A stretch of 64,000 nt of DNA from Aliarcobacter cibarius (GCF_013372265.1 NZ_CP054051.1:372001-436000), one strand, 5' to 3'; positions 44,348 through 55,140 are shown, counted from the stretch's first letter. Notes: generated from the sequence alone by a model not told the origin. Program-made: numbers and translations.

Positions 44348-45384
44348 AAATTTTAGTTAGTGCAATGGAAGCTTCATCAAATATTCATTTAAAAGAGTTA
44401 AAAAAATATTTGGATGATGTTGAATTTGTTGGAGTATTTGACAAAGAGTTGGGTAAACCTTTATATGATTTAAGTTCTTTAGCGATTATGGGATTTGTTG
44501 ATGCTCTTAAAAAATTAAGATTCTTTTTTCGTTTAAGAGATGAGCTTGTAGATTTAGCAAAAGATTGTGACAAAGTTTTACTACTAGATAGCTCTGGATT
44601 TAATCTACCTTTAGCAAAAAAACTAAGACATACTTATCCGGATAAAGAGATTATTTACTATATTTTACCTCAGGCTTGGGCTTGGAAAAGAAAACGTGTA
44701 ATTGCTTTGGAAAAATATTGCACGAAGTTGTGTTCAATTTTACCTTTTGAAAGTGAAATTTATAATGATAAAAATAAAATCAGGTATGTAGGGCATCCTC
44801 TTTTAGACGAGATAAAAAATTTTAAAGAAAATTTAACTACTTCAAATAAAATTGTTTTTATGCCAGGAAGTAGAAAAACAGAAATTACAAATCTTATGCC
44901 AATTTTTAGAGAGCTTACAAAAAAAATACCAGAAAAAGAGTATATTTTAGTAATTCCTTCAAAATTTGACGATGAATATATAAAAAAGATTTATGGTGAT
45001 ATAAAAGATTTTACTATATCAAAAAATTCTCATGAGGCACTTTATCAAGCAGAATATGCATTTATTTGTTCAGGTACAGCAACACTTGAAGCAGCACTTA
45101 TAGGTACACCTTTTACTCTTTCATATATTGCAAAAAAATTAGATTTTTTTATAGGAAAAACTTTTGTAAAACTCCAATTTGTTGGACTTGCAAATATATT
45201 TTTTGAAAAAATGAAAAAAAGTCAACTGCATAGTGAATTTTTACAAAATGATGTTACTGTAAATAATCTTTTAAATGATTATAATAATATGAATAAAGAA
45301 GATTTTTTTAACAATTCAAAGCTTTTAAGAGAGTATCTAAAACACGGTAGTTCAGAGAATGTAGCAAGGATTATAAAAAACTAA
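44344..45384 (+). CDS. lpxB: lipid-A-disaccharide synthase
   Basis: 346 aa. GT19-type protein: N-terminal MKILVSAMEASSNIHLKELKK, LLLDSSGFNLPLAKKL, YYILPQAWAWKRKR, FMPGSRKTEI near residue 175 and AFICSGTATLEAALIGTPFTLSY near 240. It joins UDP-diacylglucosamine to lipid X in lipid A synthesis. lpxA and fabZ follow after a new promoter. Confidence 0.95.
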   Translation: MKILVSAMEASSNIHLKELKKYLDDVEFVGVFDKELGKPLYDLSSLAIMGFVDALKKLRFFFRLRDELVDLAKDCDKVLLLDSSGFNLPLAKKLRHTYPDKEIIYYILPQAWAWKRKRVIALEKYCTKLCSILPFESEIYNDKNKIRYVGHPLLDEIKNFKENLTTSNKIVFMPGSRKTEITNLMPIFRELTKKIPEKEYILVIPSKFDDEYIKKIYGDIKDFTISKNSHEALYQAEYAFICSGTATLEAALIGTPFTLSYIAKKLDFFIGKTFVKLQFVGLANIFFEKMKKSQLHSEFLQNDVTVNNLLNDYNNMNKEDFFNNSKLLREYLKHGSSENVARIIKN

Positions 45385-45396
45385 ACTACTTTTAGA

Positions 45397-45402
45397 TATA
45401 AT
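45397..45402 (+). promoter_or_regulatory. -10 box of the fabZ-lpxA-clpX-mreBC operon
   Basis: TATAAT preceded by TTAGA, 37 bases before the fabZ ATG, in the 54-base lpxB/fabZ gap. No clear -35. Confidence 0.5.
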
Positions 45403-45438
45403 CTTCAACTTTAACAAATTTTTATTCAGGATTAAAAT

Positions 45439-45882
45439 ATGTTTGACATTATACAAATTCAAGAGATTTTACCTCACAGATACCCACTTTTATTAGTTGA
45501 TAGAATTACAGAAATGGAATTATCTAAATCTATAAAAGGTTTTAAAAATATCTCTATTTCAGAACCAGCATTTCAAGGCCATTTCCCAGGACATCCAATT
45601 TATCCAGGTGTTTTAATACTTGAAGGTATGGCACAATGTGGGGGGGTTTTAGCTCTAAAAAGCTCAGGATTAAGTGATGAGCAAATGAAAGATAAAGTTA
45701 TATATTTTATGAGCATAGACAAAGCAAAATTTAGGAATCCTGTTCGTCCTGGTGATAGACTAGATTATGAATTAATTGCAGTTAAAATGAAAAGTACTCT
45801 AATGGTGCTTGAGGGAAAAGCTTATGTTGATGGAAAACTTACAGCTGAAGCTGAATTTAAAGCCATGATTGTTGATAAATAA
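45439..45882 (+). CDS. fabZ: 3-hydroxyacyl-ACP dehydratase
   Basis: 147 aa. [15 protein letters not shown] and [25 protein letters not shown] contain the catalytic His and Glu of the hot-dog fold. It dehydrates hydroxyacyl-ACP in fatty-acid synthesis, which also feeds lipid A. lpxA follows 11 bases on. Confidence 0.96.
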   Translation: MFDIIQIQEILPHRYPLLLVDRITEMELSKSIKGFKNISISEPAFQGHFPGHPIYPGVLILEGMAQCGGVLALKSSGLSDEQMKDKVIYFMSIDKAKFRNPVRPGDRLDYELIAVKMKSTLMVLEGKAYVDGKLTAEAEFKAMIVDK

Positions 45883-45893
45883 TTAGGATTAAA

Positions 45894-46697
45894 ATGAATA
45901 ATATTCACAAAACTGCCATTATTGAAGATGGTGCAATTTTAGGTGACGGTGTAACAATTGGAGCTTATACAATAATAGGAAAAGATGTAAAAATTGGTGA
46001 TGGAACAGTTATTGATTCCCACACAGTAATTGTTGGTAAAACAACAATTGGAAAGAATAATCATATTTTTTCACATGCATCAATTGGAACAATTCCTCAA
46101 GATTTAAAGTTTAATCCAAGTGATGATGTAGAATTAATTATTGGAGATAATAATAAAATTAGAGAATACACATTATTTAATCCAGGTACTGTAACAGGAC
46201 ATAGAAAAACAGTTATTGGAGATAATAACCTATTTATGGGATATACACACGTAGCACATGATTGTGTAATTGGAAATAATTCAATTTTTGCAAATGGTGT
46301 AACACTTGCAGGGCATGTTGAGTGTGGAGATTTTGTGGTTATTGGTGGATTAACTCCTGTTCACCAATTTTGTAAGATAGGAACTGGTGTAATGATTGGA
46401 GGAGCAAGTGCTGTTGCTCAAGATATTCCACCATTTTGCCTAGCTGAGGGTAACAAAGCTACTGTTAAGGGATTAAACTTAGTTGGATTAAGAAGAAGAT
46501 TAGAAAATAGAGAAGATATAGATGCTTTAAAACATGCGTATAAAGGTTTATTTAATATGGGAAATCCTCTTCAAGATGCTGCACTTGATTTATTTGAAAA
46601 TGATCAAAATAAATATGTTAAGGAATTAGCAAACTTTGTATTAAATACAAAAAGAGGAATTCCTTTTGAAAGAAAATTAAAGAGTAATGATGAGTAA
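45894..46697 (+). CDS. lpxA: UDP-GlcNAc O-acyltransferase
   Basis: 267 aa. Left-handed beta-helix of hexapeptide repeats to about residue 190 ([25 protein letters not shown]), with the catalytic His in [14 protein letters not shown] near residue 125. The rest is the helical LpxA C-terminus. First step of lipid A synthesis. It overlaps clpX by 8 bases at the preferred clpX start. Confidence 0.96.
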   Translation: MNNIHKTAIIEDGAILGDGVTIGAYTIIGKDVKIGDGTVIDSHTVIVGKTTIGKNNHIFSHASIGTIPQDLKFNPSDDVELIIGDNNKIREYTLFNPGTVTGHRKTVIGDNNLFMGYTHVAHDCVIGNNSIFANGVTLAGHVECGDFVVIGGLTPVHQFCKIGTGVMIGGASAVAQDIPPFCLAEGNKATVKGLNLVGLRRRLENREDIDALKHAYKGLFNMGNPLQDAALDLFENDQNKYVKELANFVLNTKRGIPFERKLKSNDE

Positions 46698-47916
46698 AAT
46701 AATTTGTGATTTTTGTGGAGCAGCTGATACTAAAGCAAACCCTATTATAACTGGTGATAATGCCTGCATTTGTAAATCTTGTGTTGGTGCAGCTTACGAT
46801 ATTATGAATGGTGAAATTATATTAGATGAGACATCTAATAATTCTAAAAAACCAAAAGATGTGAAAATAAAAACTCCAGCAGAGTTAAAAAAGATTCTAG
46901 ATGAGTATATTATAGGTCAAGATAGAGCTAAAAAAGTTTTAAGTGTAGCTGTTTATAACCATTATAAAAGAATATTTAGAAAAGATGAACTTGAGGGTGA
47001 TATTGAGTTAAATAAATCAAATGTTCTTTTAATAGGACCAACAGGAAGCGGTAAAACACTTCTTGCGCAAACTATTTCAAAATATCTTGATGTACCTTTA
47101 GCAATTGCAGATGCAACTAGTTTAACTGAAGCTGGATACGTTGGAGATGATGTTGAAAATGTTGTTACAAGACTTGTTCAAGCAGCAGGTGGAGATATTG
47201 AAAAAGCTGAAAGAGGAATTATTTTCATTGATGAGATTGATAAAATTGCTAGAATGAGTGAAAATAGAAGTATAACTAGAGATGTTTCAGGTGAGGGAGT
47301 TCAGCAAGCTTTATTAAAGATTGTTGAAGGTGCATTAGTAAATATACCTCCAAAAGGTGGAAGAAAACATCCAAGTCAAGAGCTTTTACAAGTTGATACA
47401 TCGAATATATTATTTATTTGTGGTGGAGCTTTTGATGGTTTAGAAGACATCATTAAAAGAAAACAAGGTTCAAATGTTTTAGGATTTAATCACGAGAAGA
47501 AATCAAAGAATGATGAATCAAAACTTATTTCTAAAGTTGAAACAGATGATTTAGTAAAATATGGGCTTATTCCTGAACTTATTGGAAGACTTCATATGAT
47601 AGCAACTTTAAATGAGATTACAAAAGAAGATATGGTTCATATTTTAACAGAACCAAAGAATGCATTAATAAAACAGTATATAAAACTTTTTGAAATGGAT
47701 AAAGTTACTCTAGAATTCGAAAAAGATGCTCTTTTAGAATTAGCTGATTTAGCAATTAAAAGAAAAACTGGTGCAAGAGGACTTAGATCAATTTTAGAAG
47801 ATATTATGCTTGATATTATGTTTGACCTTCCAAAATATAAAAATAAAAAAATTATTATTACAAAAGAAGTTGTTTTAAAAACTGATCAGCCAAAAGTTAT
47901 AGCAAAGGATAAATAG
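46690..47916 (+). CDS. clpX: ClpX ATPase subunit of ClpXP
   Basis: 408 aa from the second ATG ([18 protein letters not shown]), which suits the zinc-binding start better than the ATG one codon earlier. The N-terminal ZBD has Cys in CDFCG and CICKSC; the AAA module has [13 protein letters not shown] and [12 protein letters not shown], the ClpP loop GFNHEKKS region near 265, and the C-terminal [13 protein letters not shown] sensor-2 arginine. It unfolds proteins for ClpP; clpP is not here. Confidence 0.96.
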   Translation: MSKIICDFCGAADTKANPIITGDNACICKSCVGAAYDIMNGEIILDETSNNSKKPKDVKIKTPAELKKILDEYIIGQDRAKKVLSVAVYNHYKRIFRKDELEGDIELNKSNVLLIGPTGSGKTLLAQTISKYLDVPLAIADATSLTEAGYVGDDVENVVTRLVQAAGGDIEKAERGIIFIDEIDKIARMSENRSITRDVSGEGVQQALLKIVEGALVNIPPKGGRKHPSQELLQVDTSNILFICGGAFDGLEDIIKRKQGSNVLGFNHEKKSKNDESKLISKVETDDLVKYGLIPELIGRLHMIATLNEITKEDMVHILTEPKNALIKQYIKLFEMDKVTLEFEKDALLELADLAIKRKTGARGLRSILEDIMLDIMFDLPKYKNKKIIITKEVVLKTDQPKVIAKDK

Positions 47917-48948
47917 ATGATTGTAGATAAATTAATAGGTTTTTTCTCAAATGATATGGCAATAGACTTAGGAACAGCTAATACAGTTGTTTCTGTAAGA
48001 GGAAAAGGGATAATTATAAATGAGCCATCAGTTGTTGCAATTCAAAGTGAAAAACATGGAAAAGATAGAATTTTAGCAGTTGGACAAGAAGCAAAACAGA
48101 TGATTGGAAAAACTCCTTTAAATATTAAAGCGGTTCGTCCTATGCAAGATGGTGTTATTGCAGATTTTGAAATGACTGAAAGAATGATTAGATATTTTAT
48201 TGAAAAAGCTCATTCAAGAAAATCATTTATAAGACCTAGAGTAATCATCTGTATTCCTTATGGAATCACACAAGTTGAGAAAAAAGCAGTTGAAGAATCA
48301 GCTATGAGTGCAGGGGCAAGAGAAGTTTTTCTTGTTGAAGAGCCAATGGCTGCTGCTATAGGAGCTGGAATAGATGTTTCTGGACCATCTGGATATGTTA
48401 TAGTTGATATTGGTGGTGGAACAACTGAAATTGGTGTTACATCTTTAGGTGGTTTAGTATTATGTAGATCTATCAAAGTTGGTGGAGATAAAATAGATAA
48501 AGCTATTATAGAGCATGTAAGACAAAATTATAATCTATTTATTGGTGAAAGAGTTGCTGAAAATATTAAAATTGAAATTGGTGCAGCAATAAAACTTGAA
48601 ACAGAATTAAAAATGCAAGTAAAAGGAAGAGATAACTCTGGACTTCTTTCAACTATTGAATTTGGAAGTGAAGGTGTAAGAACAGCAATCAAAGAACCTT
48701 TAAGAGAAATAGCTTCTGCAATAAAAAGTGTTTTAGAAAATATGCCACCAGATTTAGCAAGTGATATTGTTGACAATGGAGTAATTATAACAGGTGGAGG
48801 AGCATTAATTAGAGGTTTAGATAAATATCTAGCTGATATTATAAAACTTCCAGTACAAATTGCAGATGATCCACTTTTATCTGTTGCTTATGGAACAAGC
48901 CAAGTATTAGAACAACCAGAATTATTAAAATTAATTACAAATAACTAA
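47917..48948 (+). CDS. mreB: rod-shape protein MreB
   Basis: 343 aa. Actin-fold blocks: DLGTANTVVSVRGKG, IPYGITQVEKKAVEES, YVIVDIGGGTTEIGVTSLGG and VIITGGGALIRGLDKYL. MreB polymers guide wall synthesis at the inner membrane. It starts right after the clpX stop and shares a base with mreC (TAATG). Confidence 0.97.
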   Translation: MIVDKLIGFFSNDMAIDLGTANTVVSVRGKGIIINEPSVVAIQSEKHGKDRILAVGQEAKQMIGKTPLNIKAVRPMQDGVIADFEMTERMIRYFIEKAHSRKSFIRPRVIICIPYGITQVEKKAVEESAMSAGAREVFLVEEPMAAAIGAGIDVSGPSGYVIVDIGGGTTEIGVTSLGGLVLCRSIKVGGDKIDKAIIEHVRQNYNLFIGERVAENIKIEIGAAIKLETELKMQVKGRDNSGLLSTIEFGSEGVRTAIKEPLREIASAIKSVLENMPPDLASDIVDNGVIITGGGALIRGLDKYLADIIKLPVQIADDPLLSVAYGTSQVLEQPELLKLITNN

Positions 48949-49730
48949 TGCGAAAGCTAATTTTTGTAGCATTTTTTATAATAGCTATTTTATCTTACAT
49001 ATTTAAAGTAGATGAATTAATTGTAAAGAATTTTACATTTTTAAGTGATATCAAAACATTTTATGTAAAAAATGTTTTAGATGTCTCAAGCTTGTTTGAT
49101 AAATATTTCAATCAGGCAAAAACTATAGAAAAACTCAAACAAGAAAATAAAGAGCTAAGAGATTATAAAGTTTTGTATGATATTGCAAAACAAGAGTTAG
49201 CTGTAAAAGATGAGTTCTTAAAGAATTTAAATGTACCACAAACAACTTCTCATGTTGAACTGGTAAAAGTTATCTCATATTTAAGCTTCAATGATTTCAC
49301 AAAAGTTTCTTTAGCTAAAGATTTACAAAGTGATAAGATTTTAGGGCTTATTTCTGATAATTTCGCAGCTGGAATAGTAGTTAATCAACAAAATAGAGCA
49401 ATTGGATTATTAAATGGTAATAAAGATTGTTCATATTCAGTCTTTATAGGAGAACAAAAAAGTCCTGGAATTATTATGGCAGGTGAAAATGAAGATAGCC
49501 TTCAAATAAAATTTATTCCAGTTTTAGCTGAAATAAAAGAAGGCGATGAAGTTATTACATCTGGAATGGATAATATATTTTATGAAGGCTTAAAAGTTGG
49601 AGTTGTAACGGAAGTTATAAACTTAGCTGATATGAGAATCGCTAAAGTTAAACCATATATAAATGCAAGTAAAAAAAGATATTTTTATCTTTATGGAAGT
49701 CAAGCGCCAGAAAAAATGACTAATAACTAG
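48948..49730 (+). CDS. mreC: rod-shape protein MreC
   Basis: 260 aa. One N-terminal span (FVAFFIIAILSYIFKV), a coiled coil near residues 60-85 (KTIEKLKQENKELRDYKVL), then the periplasmic beta domains with GLLNGNKDCSYSVFIGEQK and EGDEVITSGMDNIFYEGLKVG. It links MreB to the periplasmic wall machinery. mreD is not adjacent; the 3' end overlaps the convergent ribE by 11 bases. Confidence 0.92.
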   Translation: MRKLIFVAFFIIAILSYIFKVDELIVKNFTFLSDIKTFYVKNVLDVSSLFDKYFNQAKTIEKLKQENKELRDYKVLYDIAKQELAVKDEFLKNLNVPQTTSHVELVKVISYLSFNDFTKVSLAKDLQSDKILGLISDNFAAGIVVNQQNRAIGLLNGNKDCSYSVFIGEQKSPGIIMAGENEDSLQIKFIPVLAEIKEGDEVITSGMDNIFYEGLKVGVVTEVINLADMRIAKVKPYINASKKRYFYLYGSQAPEKMTNN

Positions 49731-50331
49731 CCATTATTCTTTCAACATCTCCCCAAGATAAATCTTCTTTTTTATTTTTGAACATATTATAAATATATCT
49801 AGCGAACATATCAGTCTCAATATTTACTCTACTGCCAATTTTATATTTTTTAAAAAGTGTATTTTCAATTGTATGTGGGATTATTGTAAGTCTAAAAGAA
49901 TCACTAAAAACATCATTTACTGTAAGTGATACACCATCAATAGTGATACTTCCTTTTGGAATAACATATTTAATAAACTCTTTTGGTAAAGAGATATAAA
50001 AATCTGTGGAATTACCACTTTTATCTATTTTTTTTATAGTACCAATGCAATCAACATGACCTTGAACAATATGACCTTCAAATCTATCACCCATTTGCAT
50101 AGCAGGTTCCATATGAACTTCATTTTTATAGTTTTCTAAAGCTAAAATTTTTGTACTTTCTGGAGATAACTCTACGCTAAAAGAGTTATTTGATATTTTA
50201 ACTACAGTCAAACATGCACCATTAACTGCTATTGAATCACCAATTTTTGGTTTATAATTTGATTTTAGTGTTAAAATATTATTTGAAAAACTTTCAACCT
50301 TTGCCAACTCTCTTATAAGTCCTGTAAACAC
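49720..50331 (-). CDS. ribE: riboflavin synthase (alpha chain)
   Basis: 203 aa. Two lumazine-binding repeats: the first opens with MFTGLIRELAKV and has NGACLTV; the second has GHIVQGHVDCIGTI and IDGVSLTVNDV. It dismutates two lumazine molecules to riboflavin. It is monocistronic and overlaps mreC tail to tail. Confidence 0.95.
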   Translation of the reverse strand: MFTGLIRELAKVESFSNNILTLKSNYKPKIGDSIAVNGACLTVVKISNNSFSVELSPESTKILALENYKNEVHMEPAMQMGDRFEGHIVQGHVDCIGTIKKIDKSGNSTDFYISLPKEFIKYVIPKGSITIDGVSLTVNDVFSDSFRLTIIPHTIENTLFKKYKIGSRVNIETDMFARYIYNMFKNKKEDLSWGDVERIMASY

Positions 50332-50358
50332 TTAAAAAACCTTTAGATAAAATTTGGT

Positions 50359-50364
50359 TATAAT
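50359..50364 (+). promoter_or_regulatory. -10 box upstream of mnmG
   Basis: TATAAT between ribE and mnmG, 73 bases before the mnmG ATG, giving a leader of roughly 65 bases. The box is flanked by TTTGG and CCAAA, a small inverted repeat. Confidence 0.45.
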
Positions 50365-50437
50365 AGCCAAAAATTCATAAGAAGCTAATTTTTACTAATA
50401 TTTAAAAATCTGATACTCTTTATAAAAAGGAAAGTTA

Positions 50438-52303
50438 ATGCAATACGATATTATCGTTGTTGGTGCGGGACATGCTGGTATAGAAGCAGCACTTGCAGGT
50501 GCAAGGTTAGGGAAAAAAACATTATTAATCACAATGCTTGTTGAACAAATAGGAGCAGCTAGTTGTAATCCTGCTATTGGTGGTTTAGCAAAGGGACATT
50601 TAGTAAAAGAATTAGATGCTCTTGGTGGAGAAATGGGACTTTGTACAGATGCTACAGGAATACAATTTAGGATTTTAAATGATTCAAAAGGTGCAGCTGT
50701 ACAAGGAACAAGAGCTCAAATTGATATGGATGAATATAGAGAATATATGAGAAAAGTTTGTCATAATACTCCTAATTTAAATATTTATCAAGATGAAGTA
50801 ACTTCATTGATAGTTGAAAATGATGAAGTTCTTGGAGTAAAAACAAAACTTGGTGAAGAATTTAAATCTAAAAAAACAATTCTTACGACGGGAACCTTTA
50901 TGAGAGGATTGATTCATATTGGTGAAAATACTTATGAAGCTGGACGTGCTTGGGAATTACCGTCATCTACTCTGTCTATACAATTAAAAGAGTTAGGTTT
51001 AAATGTAGGAAGACTTAAAACAGGTACACCTTCAAGATTAGATGCAAATTCTATTGATTTTTCAGTTATGGATATGCATGGAGGAGATATAAAACCTGCA
51101 CCTTTTTCTTTTAGAACAGATAAAAAAACATTTAGTCCAACACAGTATCCTTGCTATGTAACATACACAAATTTGGATACGCACGATATCATTTCTTCAA
51201 ATTTTCATAGAGCACCAATTTACACAGGGCAAATTCAAGGTTCAGGTCCAAGATATTGTCCAAGTATTGAAGATAAAGTAAAAAGATTTAGTGAAAGAGA
51301 GAGACATCAACTATTTTTAGAACCTCAAACATCAAAATGTACTGAATATTATATAAATGGAATGTCAAGTTCTCTTCCAATTGAAGTTCAAAAAAGAATG
51401 ATTCACTCTGTAAAAGGTTTAGAAAATGCAAGAATTATAAGATATGGATATGCTATTGAATATGATTATGTTGATCCAACTGAACTTAAACATAGTCTTG
51501 AAACAAAAAAGATAAAAAATCTTTATAATGCTGGTCAAATAAATGCTACAACAGGATATGAAGAAGCAGCAGCTCAAGGATTGATGGCAAGTATAAATGC
51601 ATCTTTAGCTATAGATGGAAAAGAGCCTTTTATTCTTAGACGAGATGAAGCATATATCGGAGTTTTAATAGATGATTTAGTTACAAAAGGAACTCAAGAA
51701 CCATACAGAATGTTTACAAGTAGGGCTGAGTATAGACTTCTTTTAAGAGAAGAAAATGCTGATATTAGACTTTCAGGTTATGGGCATAAATTAGGACTTT
51801 TAGATGATGAAACTTTTGCTAAAGTTGAGGCTAAAAGAAAAGCTTTAGAAGAAGCAGTTGAGTTTATGGCATCTACTTGGATAACTTCTAAAAAAGAGAC
51901 TTTAGAACTTTTAGAATCTATTGGCGAAGAGAAAATCAATGATAAAGTTCTTTTAATAGATTTAATTGGAAGAAACACTATTGATATTGAAAAATTCGAT
52001 GTTTTAGTACCTAGTTTAAAAGAGTTGGATGAATATTTAAAAAATCAAATAATTATTGAAGCAAAATATTATAGATATATCCAAAAACAACAAAAACAAA
52101 TAGAAAAAATGAAGAAAATGCTAAAACTTTCTATACCTGATAATTTCTCTTATAGAGGACTTCCAGGTCTTTCAAATGAAGTAATTGAGAAGTTAGAAAA
52201 ACACAGACCACCAACACTTTATAATGCAAGTTTGATATCAGGAATTACACCAGCAGCTCTTGATATTATTCATCTAAATTTAAATTTAGTTACAAGAAAA
52301 TAG
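50438..52303 (+). CDS. mnmG: tRNA uridine 5-carboxymethylaminomethyl modification enzyme
   Basis: 621 aa. N-terminal FAD motif [49 protein letters not shown], and [20 protein letters not shown]. With MnmE it modifies the wobble uridine of several tRNAs. The ribosome site AAAGGAAAG precedes the ATG. It is monocistronic with a strong shared terminator. Confidence 0.97.
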   Translation: MQYDIIVVGAGHAGIEAALAGARLGKKTLLITMLVEQIGAASCNPAIGGLAKGHLVKELDALGGEMGLCTDATGIQFRILNDSKGAAVQGTRAQIDMDEYREYMRKVCHNTPNLNIYQDEVTSLIVENDEVLGVKTKLGEEFKSKKTILTTGTFMRGLIHIGENTYEAGRAWELPSSTLSIQLKELGLNVGRLKTGTPSRLDANSIDFSVMDMHGGDIKPAPFSFRTDKKTFSPTQYPCYVTYTNLDTHDIISSNFHRAPIYTGQIQGSGPRYCPSIEDKVKRFSERERHQLFLEPQTSKCTEYYINGMSSSLPIEVQKRMIHSVKGLENARIIRYGYAIEYDYVDPTELKHSLETKKIKNLYNAGQINATTGYEEAAAQGLMASINASLAIDGKEPFILRRDEAYIGVLIDDLVTKGTQEPYRMFTSRAEYRLLLREENADIRLSGYGHKLGLLDDETFAKVEAKRKALEEAVEFMASTWITSKKETLELLESIGEEKINDKVLLIDLIGRNTIDIEKFDVLVPSLKELDEYLKNQIIIEAKYYRYIQKQQKQIEKMKKMLKLSIPDNFSYRGLPGLSNEVIEKLEKHRPPTLYNASLISGITPAALDIIHLNLNLVTRK

Positions 52304-52325
52304 AAGATTTATCTTCTATTTTCTT
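52294..52325. terminator. bidirectional terminator between mnmG and trmA
   Basis: A perfect stem of 15 bp: arms at 52294-52308 and 52311-52325 (core GAAAATAGAAGAT / ATCTTCTATTTTC) around a TT centre, followed by a T run on the plus strand. It contains both stop codons of the convergent genes. Confidence 0.75.
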
Positions 52326-53440
52326 TTTAAAATTGCTCCGCACTCAATATGATTTGTATATGCAAATTGGTCAAAAAGAGCAAATCTTACAATTTCGTGA
52401 GTTAAAGTTAATTCTTCTAAATCTCTATGTAAAGTTTCAGGATTGCAAGAGATGTAGATAATATTCTCAAAATTTTTTGATAAATTTCTAGTTGTATCAT
52501 CAAGTCCACTTCTTGGCGGATCCATAAAAATTGTATCAAAATCATATGATTTTAGATCTACATTTTTTAATCTATTAAATGCTCTAACTTCATTTAAAGC
52601 TTCTACAAACTCTTCAGCACTCATTCTTATAAATTCAATATTTTTTATATCATTTAGTTCACAATTTCTTAAAGCTGATTTTATAGAAGTTTTTGAGATT
52701 TCAGTAGCTAATACTTTATTGAATTTTTTTGATAGAGGAATTGTAAAGTTTCCACCACCACAATAAAGTTCACATAAATCTTTTTTTGAATCTTTTGTAT
52801 TGTTTAAAACCCATTCAATCATCTGTTTATTTACATTTGTATTTGGTTGAGTGAAACCATTTTCTTCATAAGTAAATTTAAAACTTTGATTATTGATATT
52901 TAAATTTTCATTTATAAAATCACTGCTTAAAACAATTTTTTGTTTTCTGCTTCTACCAATAATTTTTATGTTAAATTTATTTTCAATTTGTTTCGCTAAT
53001 TCTTCCCAATATTTTTCTAATTTCTTATGATAAAGTAAAGTTACAAGCATATCAGAAGTTGAACTTCCTAAAAATTCAATACCAAATAGTCTAAAAGATA
53101 AAATCATATCACTTTGTAACTCTGCAAGAAGTTTTGGCATAAGTTCAGCAATTTGAGGACTTACTATTGAGCAAGAATCTATTTGTAAAATATCTTTTTT
53201 TGTATCACTCATTGCATAAGATAAAACATCTTTTTCATTGTTTTCATCTTTTTCCCACCAAATTCTAAATTCAGCACGATTTCTAAAATTTGCATCACTA
53301 CTTTTTATAATATCAAAATTGATATTTGTGAAATTAGAAAATCTATCTTTTTCTCTGTTTGTTTTAAAATCTAGCTGTTCTTCATAAGTTTTGTCATACA
53401 AAGTACATGAGGCACATAGCCCAAAATATTTACAAGTCAT
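52316..53440 (-). CDS. trmA: tRNA (uracil-5-)-methyltransferase with RumA-type cysteines
   Basis: 374 aa. The catalytic part matches TrmA: LLYHKKL, IGRSRKQKIVL, NGFTQPN, ELYCGGGNFTIPLS, ATEISKTSI, FMDPPRSGLD, the nucleophile in ISCNPETLHRDL, and LFDQFAYTNHIECG. It makes m5U54 in tRNA. Unlike E. coli TrmA, the N-terminus has CKYFGLCASC (Cys 3, 9, 12) and a further Cys at 90 (QIDSCSIV), the C-x5-C-x2-C...C pattern of the 4Fe-4S cluster in RumA/RlmD. It could alternatively act on rRNA, but the body is TrmA-like. Confidence 0.88.
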   Translation of the reverse strand: MTCKYFGLCASCTLYDKTYEEQLDFKTNREKDRFSNFTNINFDIIKSSDANFRNRAEFRIWWEKDENNEKDVLSYAMSDTKKDILQIDSCSIVSPQIAELMPKLLAELQSDMILSFRLFGIEFLGSSTSDMLVTLLYHKKLEKYWEELAKQIENKFNIKIIGRSRKQKIVLSSDFINENLNINNQSFKFTYEENGFTQPNTNVNKQMIEWVLNNTKDSKKDLCELYCGGGNFTIPLSKKFNKVLATEISKTSIKSALRNCELNDIKNIEFIRMSAEEFVEALNEVRAFNRLKNVDLKSYDFDTIFMDPPRSGLDDTTRNLSKNFENIIYISCNPETLHRDLEELTLTHEIVRFALFDQFAYTNHIECGAILKRK

Positions 53441-53467
53441 AAAATCTAATCCTTTATTAAAAGCTGT

Positions 53468-53473
53468 ATTATA
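53468..53473 (-). promoter_or_regulatory. -10 box of trmA
   Basis: TATAAT on the minus strand about 30 bases before the trmA ATG, in the divergent gap with the helicase gene (position good to one base). Confidence 0.45.
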
Positions 53474-53495
53474 GGGAAATATTGGTAAAAGTAGA

Positions 53496-53501
53496 TATAA
53501 T
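53496..53501 (+). promoter_or_regulatory. -10 box of the helicase gene
   Basis: TATAAT after GTAGA, about 26 bases before the ATG at 53527. If this box is used, the transcript starts inside or just after the longer reading frame's upstream TTG, which supports the ATG as start (position good to one base). Confidence 0.5.
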
Positions 53502-53526
53502 TTGTGAATTTATAAAAAGAAGATAT

Positions 53527-55140
53527 ATGAAAAATAGTTGGCAAGAAGATTTAAAAATATTATTGAATTGTGATTTAAAAACGCTTTATCCATTAGCAAG
53601 AAGTATGAATAGAAAGTTAGAATTTTATGTGGGTCCTACAAACAGTGGGAAAACTTATAATGCTATGAAAAAATTAAAAGAGGCAAATAGTGGACTTTAT
53701 TTGGCACCTTTGAGACTTTTAGCTTTAGAAGGTTATGAAGATTTAAAAGAGTCAAATATTGAAGCTTCATTGGTTACTGGTGAAGAGCAACAGCTAAATG
53801 AAGATGCTGCACATATTTGTTCAACTATTGAGATGATTGATTTTGATTTAGAAGTTGACGTAGCAGTTATTGATGAAGTACAAATGCTTGAAGATGATGA
53901 TAGAGGTTGGGCTTGGGTAAATGCTATTATTGGAGTTCCTGCAAAAAGAGTAATTATGACAGGAAGTGTAAATGCTCTTGATGCTGTAAAAAAGATTGCT
54001 CAATATTTAGATGAAGAGTTAGAAATTGTAAAGCATAAAAGAAAAAATGAGTTAAAAATTTTAGATAAATGGACTTCTCTTGATAAACTTGAAGATGGAA
54101 CAGCTTTAATTGCATTTTCAAGAGCTGAAGTTTTAAAGCTTAAACAAAAACTTCAAAAAAAATATACAGTTTCTGTTATTTATGGGAATTTGTCTCCTGA
54201 AGTAAGACGAGATGAAGCAAGAAGATTTAGAGAGAAAAAAAGTCAAATTTTAATAGCAACAGATGCTATATCTATGGGATTAAACCTTCCTATTAAGACA
54301 ATTTTATTTACAAATGATACAAAATTTGATGGAGTGTCAAAAAGAAAAATAACTGTAAATGAGATAGTTCAAATTGCTGGTCGTGCTGGAAGATTTGGAC
54401 TTTTTGAAGCAGGATATTTAGGAGCTACTAGAAGAGATATTTTAAATTATATAGAAGAAGAGTTTCAAAGTCCAATAAGAACTATAAAACCACCTTTTAA
54501 AGTAAAAATAAATAACTCTCAACTTGAATCACTTTCAATGCATTTAAAGACAAAGTCTTTAGGAAAAGTTTTAAACTTTTTTGCATTAAATATGAAATTT
54601 AATGGTCCTTTTGAAGCAGCAAATTTATCAAGTATGTTAGAAGCTTCAAGAATAGTAGATTCAAAAGATGGTTTAACTCTTGAAGAAAAATATCTTTTAG
54701 CTCAAGCACCAATAACTACAAAATCAACAATTATTCTTCAAGCATATAACTCTTATATTGCAAGTGTTGTTAAAAAAAGACCAAATCATTATAAACCATC
54801 AATTACTTTACCACAAAAAGCAATTACACAAAAAGATTTACTCTTGGTTGAAGATGAGGTTAAAAAAATATCTCTTTATCTTTGGCTTTCATATAAGCTA
54901 CCAAATCTTTTTCCTGATCATGATAAAGCATACATTTTGAGAAATTCTTTTAATAGCTTTATAGAAAAATCTTTAAAAGGAACACTTATAAGTGATGATA
55001 GCTTCGTAGAAAAAAGATTTGAAAGTAGATTTAGAAAAGAGAAAAATGATAGAACTAAAACAAAAGAGTACAATAAAGATGTAGAAAATAGAGATAAAAA
55101 AGCGAATGGTTTTAGAAAAAGAAGCAGGAAAACTTTTTAA
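53527..55140 (+). CDS. Suv3-like DExH RNA helicase
   Basis: 537 aa from ATG 53527 (KNSWQEDLKILL); an in-frame TTG 45 bases upstream lies before the likely transcription start. Motifs: I FYVGPTNSGKTYNAMKKL near residue 38, Ia YLAPLRLLALEGYE, II VIDEVQML near 100, III ITGSVNA-type (MTGSVNALDA), V ATDAISMGLNLP and VI QIAGRAGRFG near 280. These match the mitochondrial SUV3 / bacterial Suv3-like group, which unwind RNA. The C-terminal tail is highly basic (RFRKEKNDRTKTK, KANGFRKRSRKTF), fitting RNA binding. Confidence 0.85.
   Translation: MKNSWQEDLKILLNCDLKTLYPLARSMNRKLEFYVGPTNSGKTYNAMKKLKEANSGLYLAPLRLLALEGYEDLKESNIEASLVTGEEQQLNEDAAHICSTIEMIDFDLEVDVAVIDEVQMLEDDDRGWAWVNAIIGVPAKRVIMTGSVNALDAVKKIAQYLDEELEIVKHKRKNELKILDKWTSLDKLEDGTALIAFSRAEVLKLKQKLQKKYTVSVIYGNLSPEVRRDEARRFREKKSQILIATDAISMGLNLPIKTILFTNDTKFDGVSKRKITVNEIVQIAGRAGRFGLFEAGYLGATRRDILNYIEEEFQSPIRTIKPPFKVKINNSQLESLSMHLKTKSLGKVLNFFALNMKFNGPFEAANLSSMLEASRIVDSKDGLTLEEKYLLAQAPITTKSTIILQAYNSYIASVVKKRPNHYKPSITLPQKAITQKDLLLVEDEVKKISLYLWLSYKLPNLFPDHDKAYILRNSFNSFIEKSLKGTLISDDSFVEKRFESRFRKEKNDRTKTKEYNKDVENRDKKANGFRKRSRKTF

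Noticed and set aside
53482-53526. Upstream TTG start for the Suv3-like helicase.
   Set aside because: It precedes the probable -10 box, so the transcript would not contain it in full.
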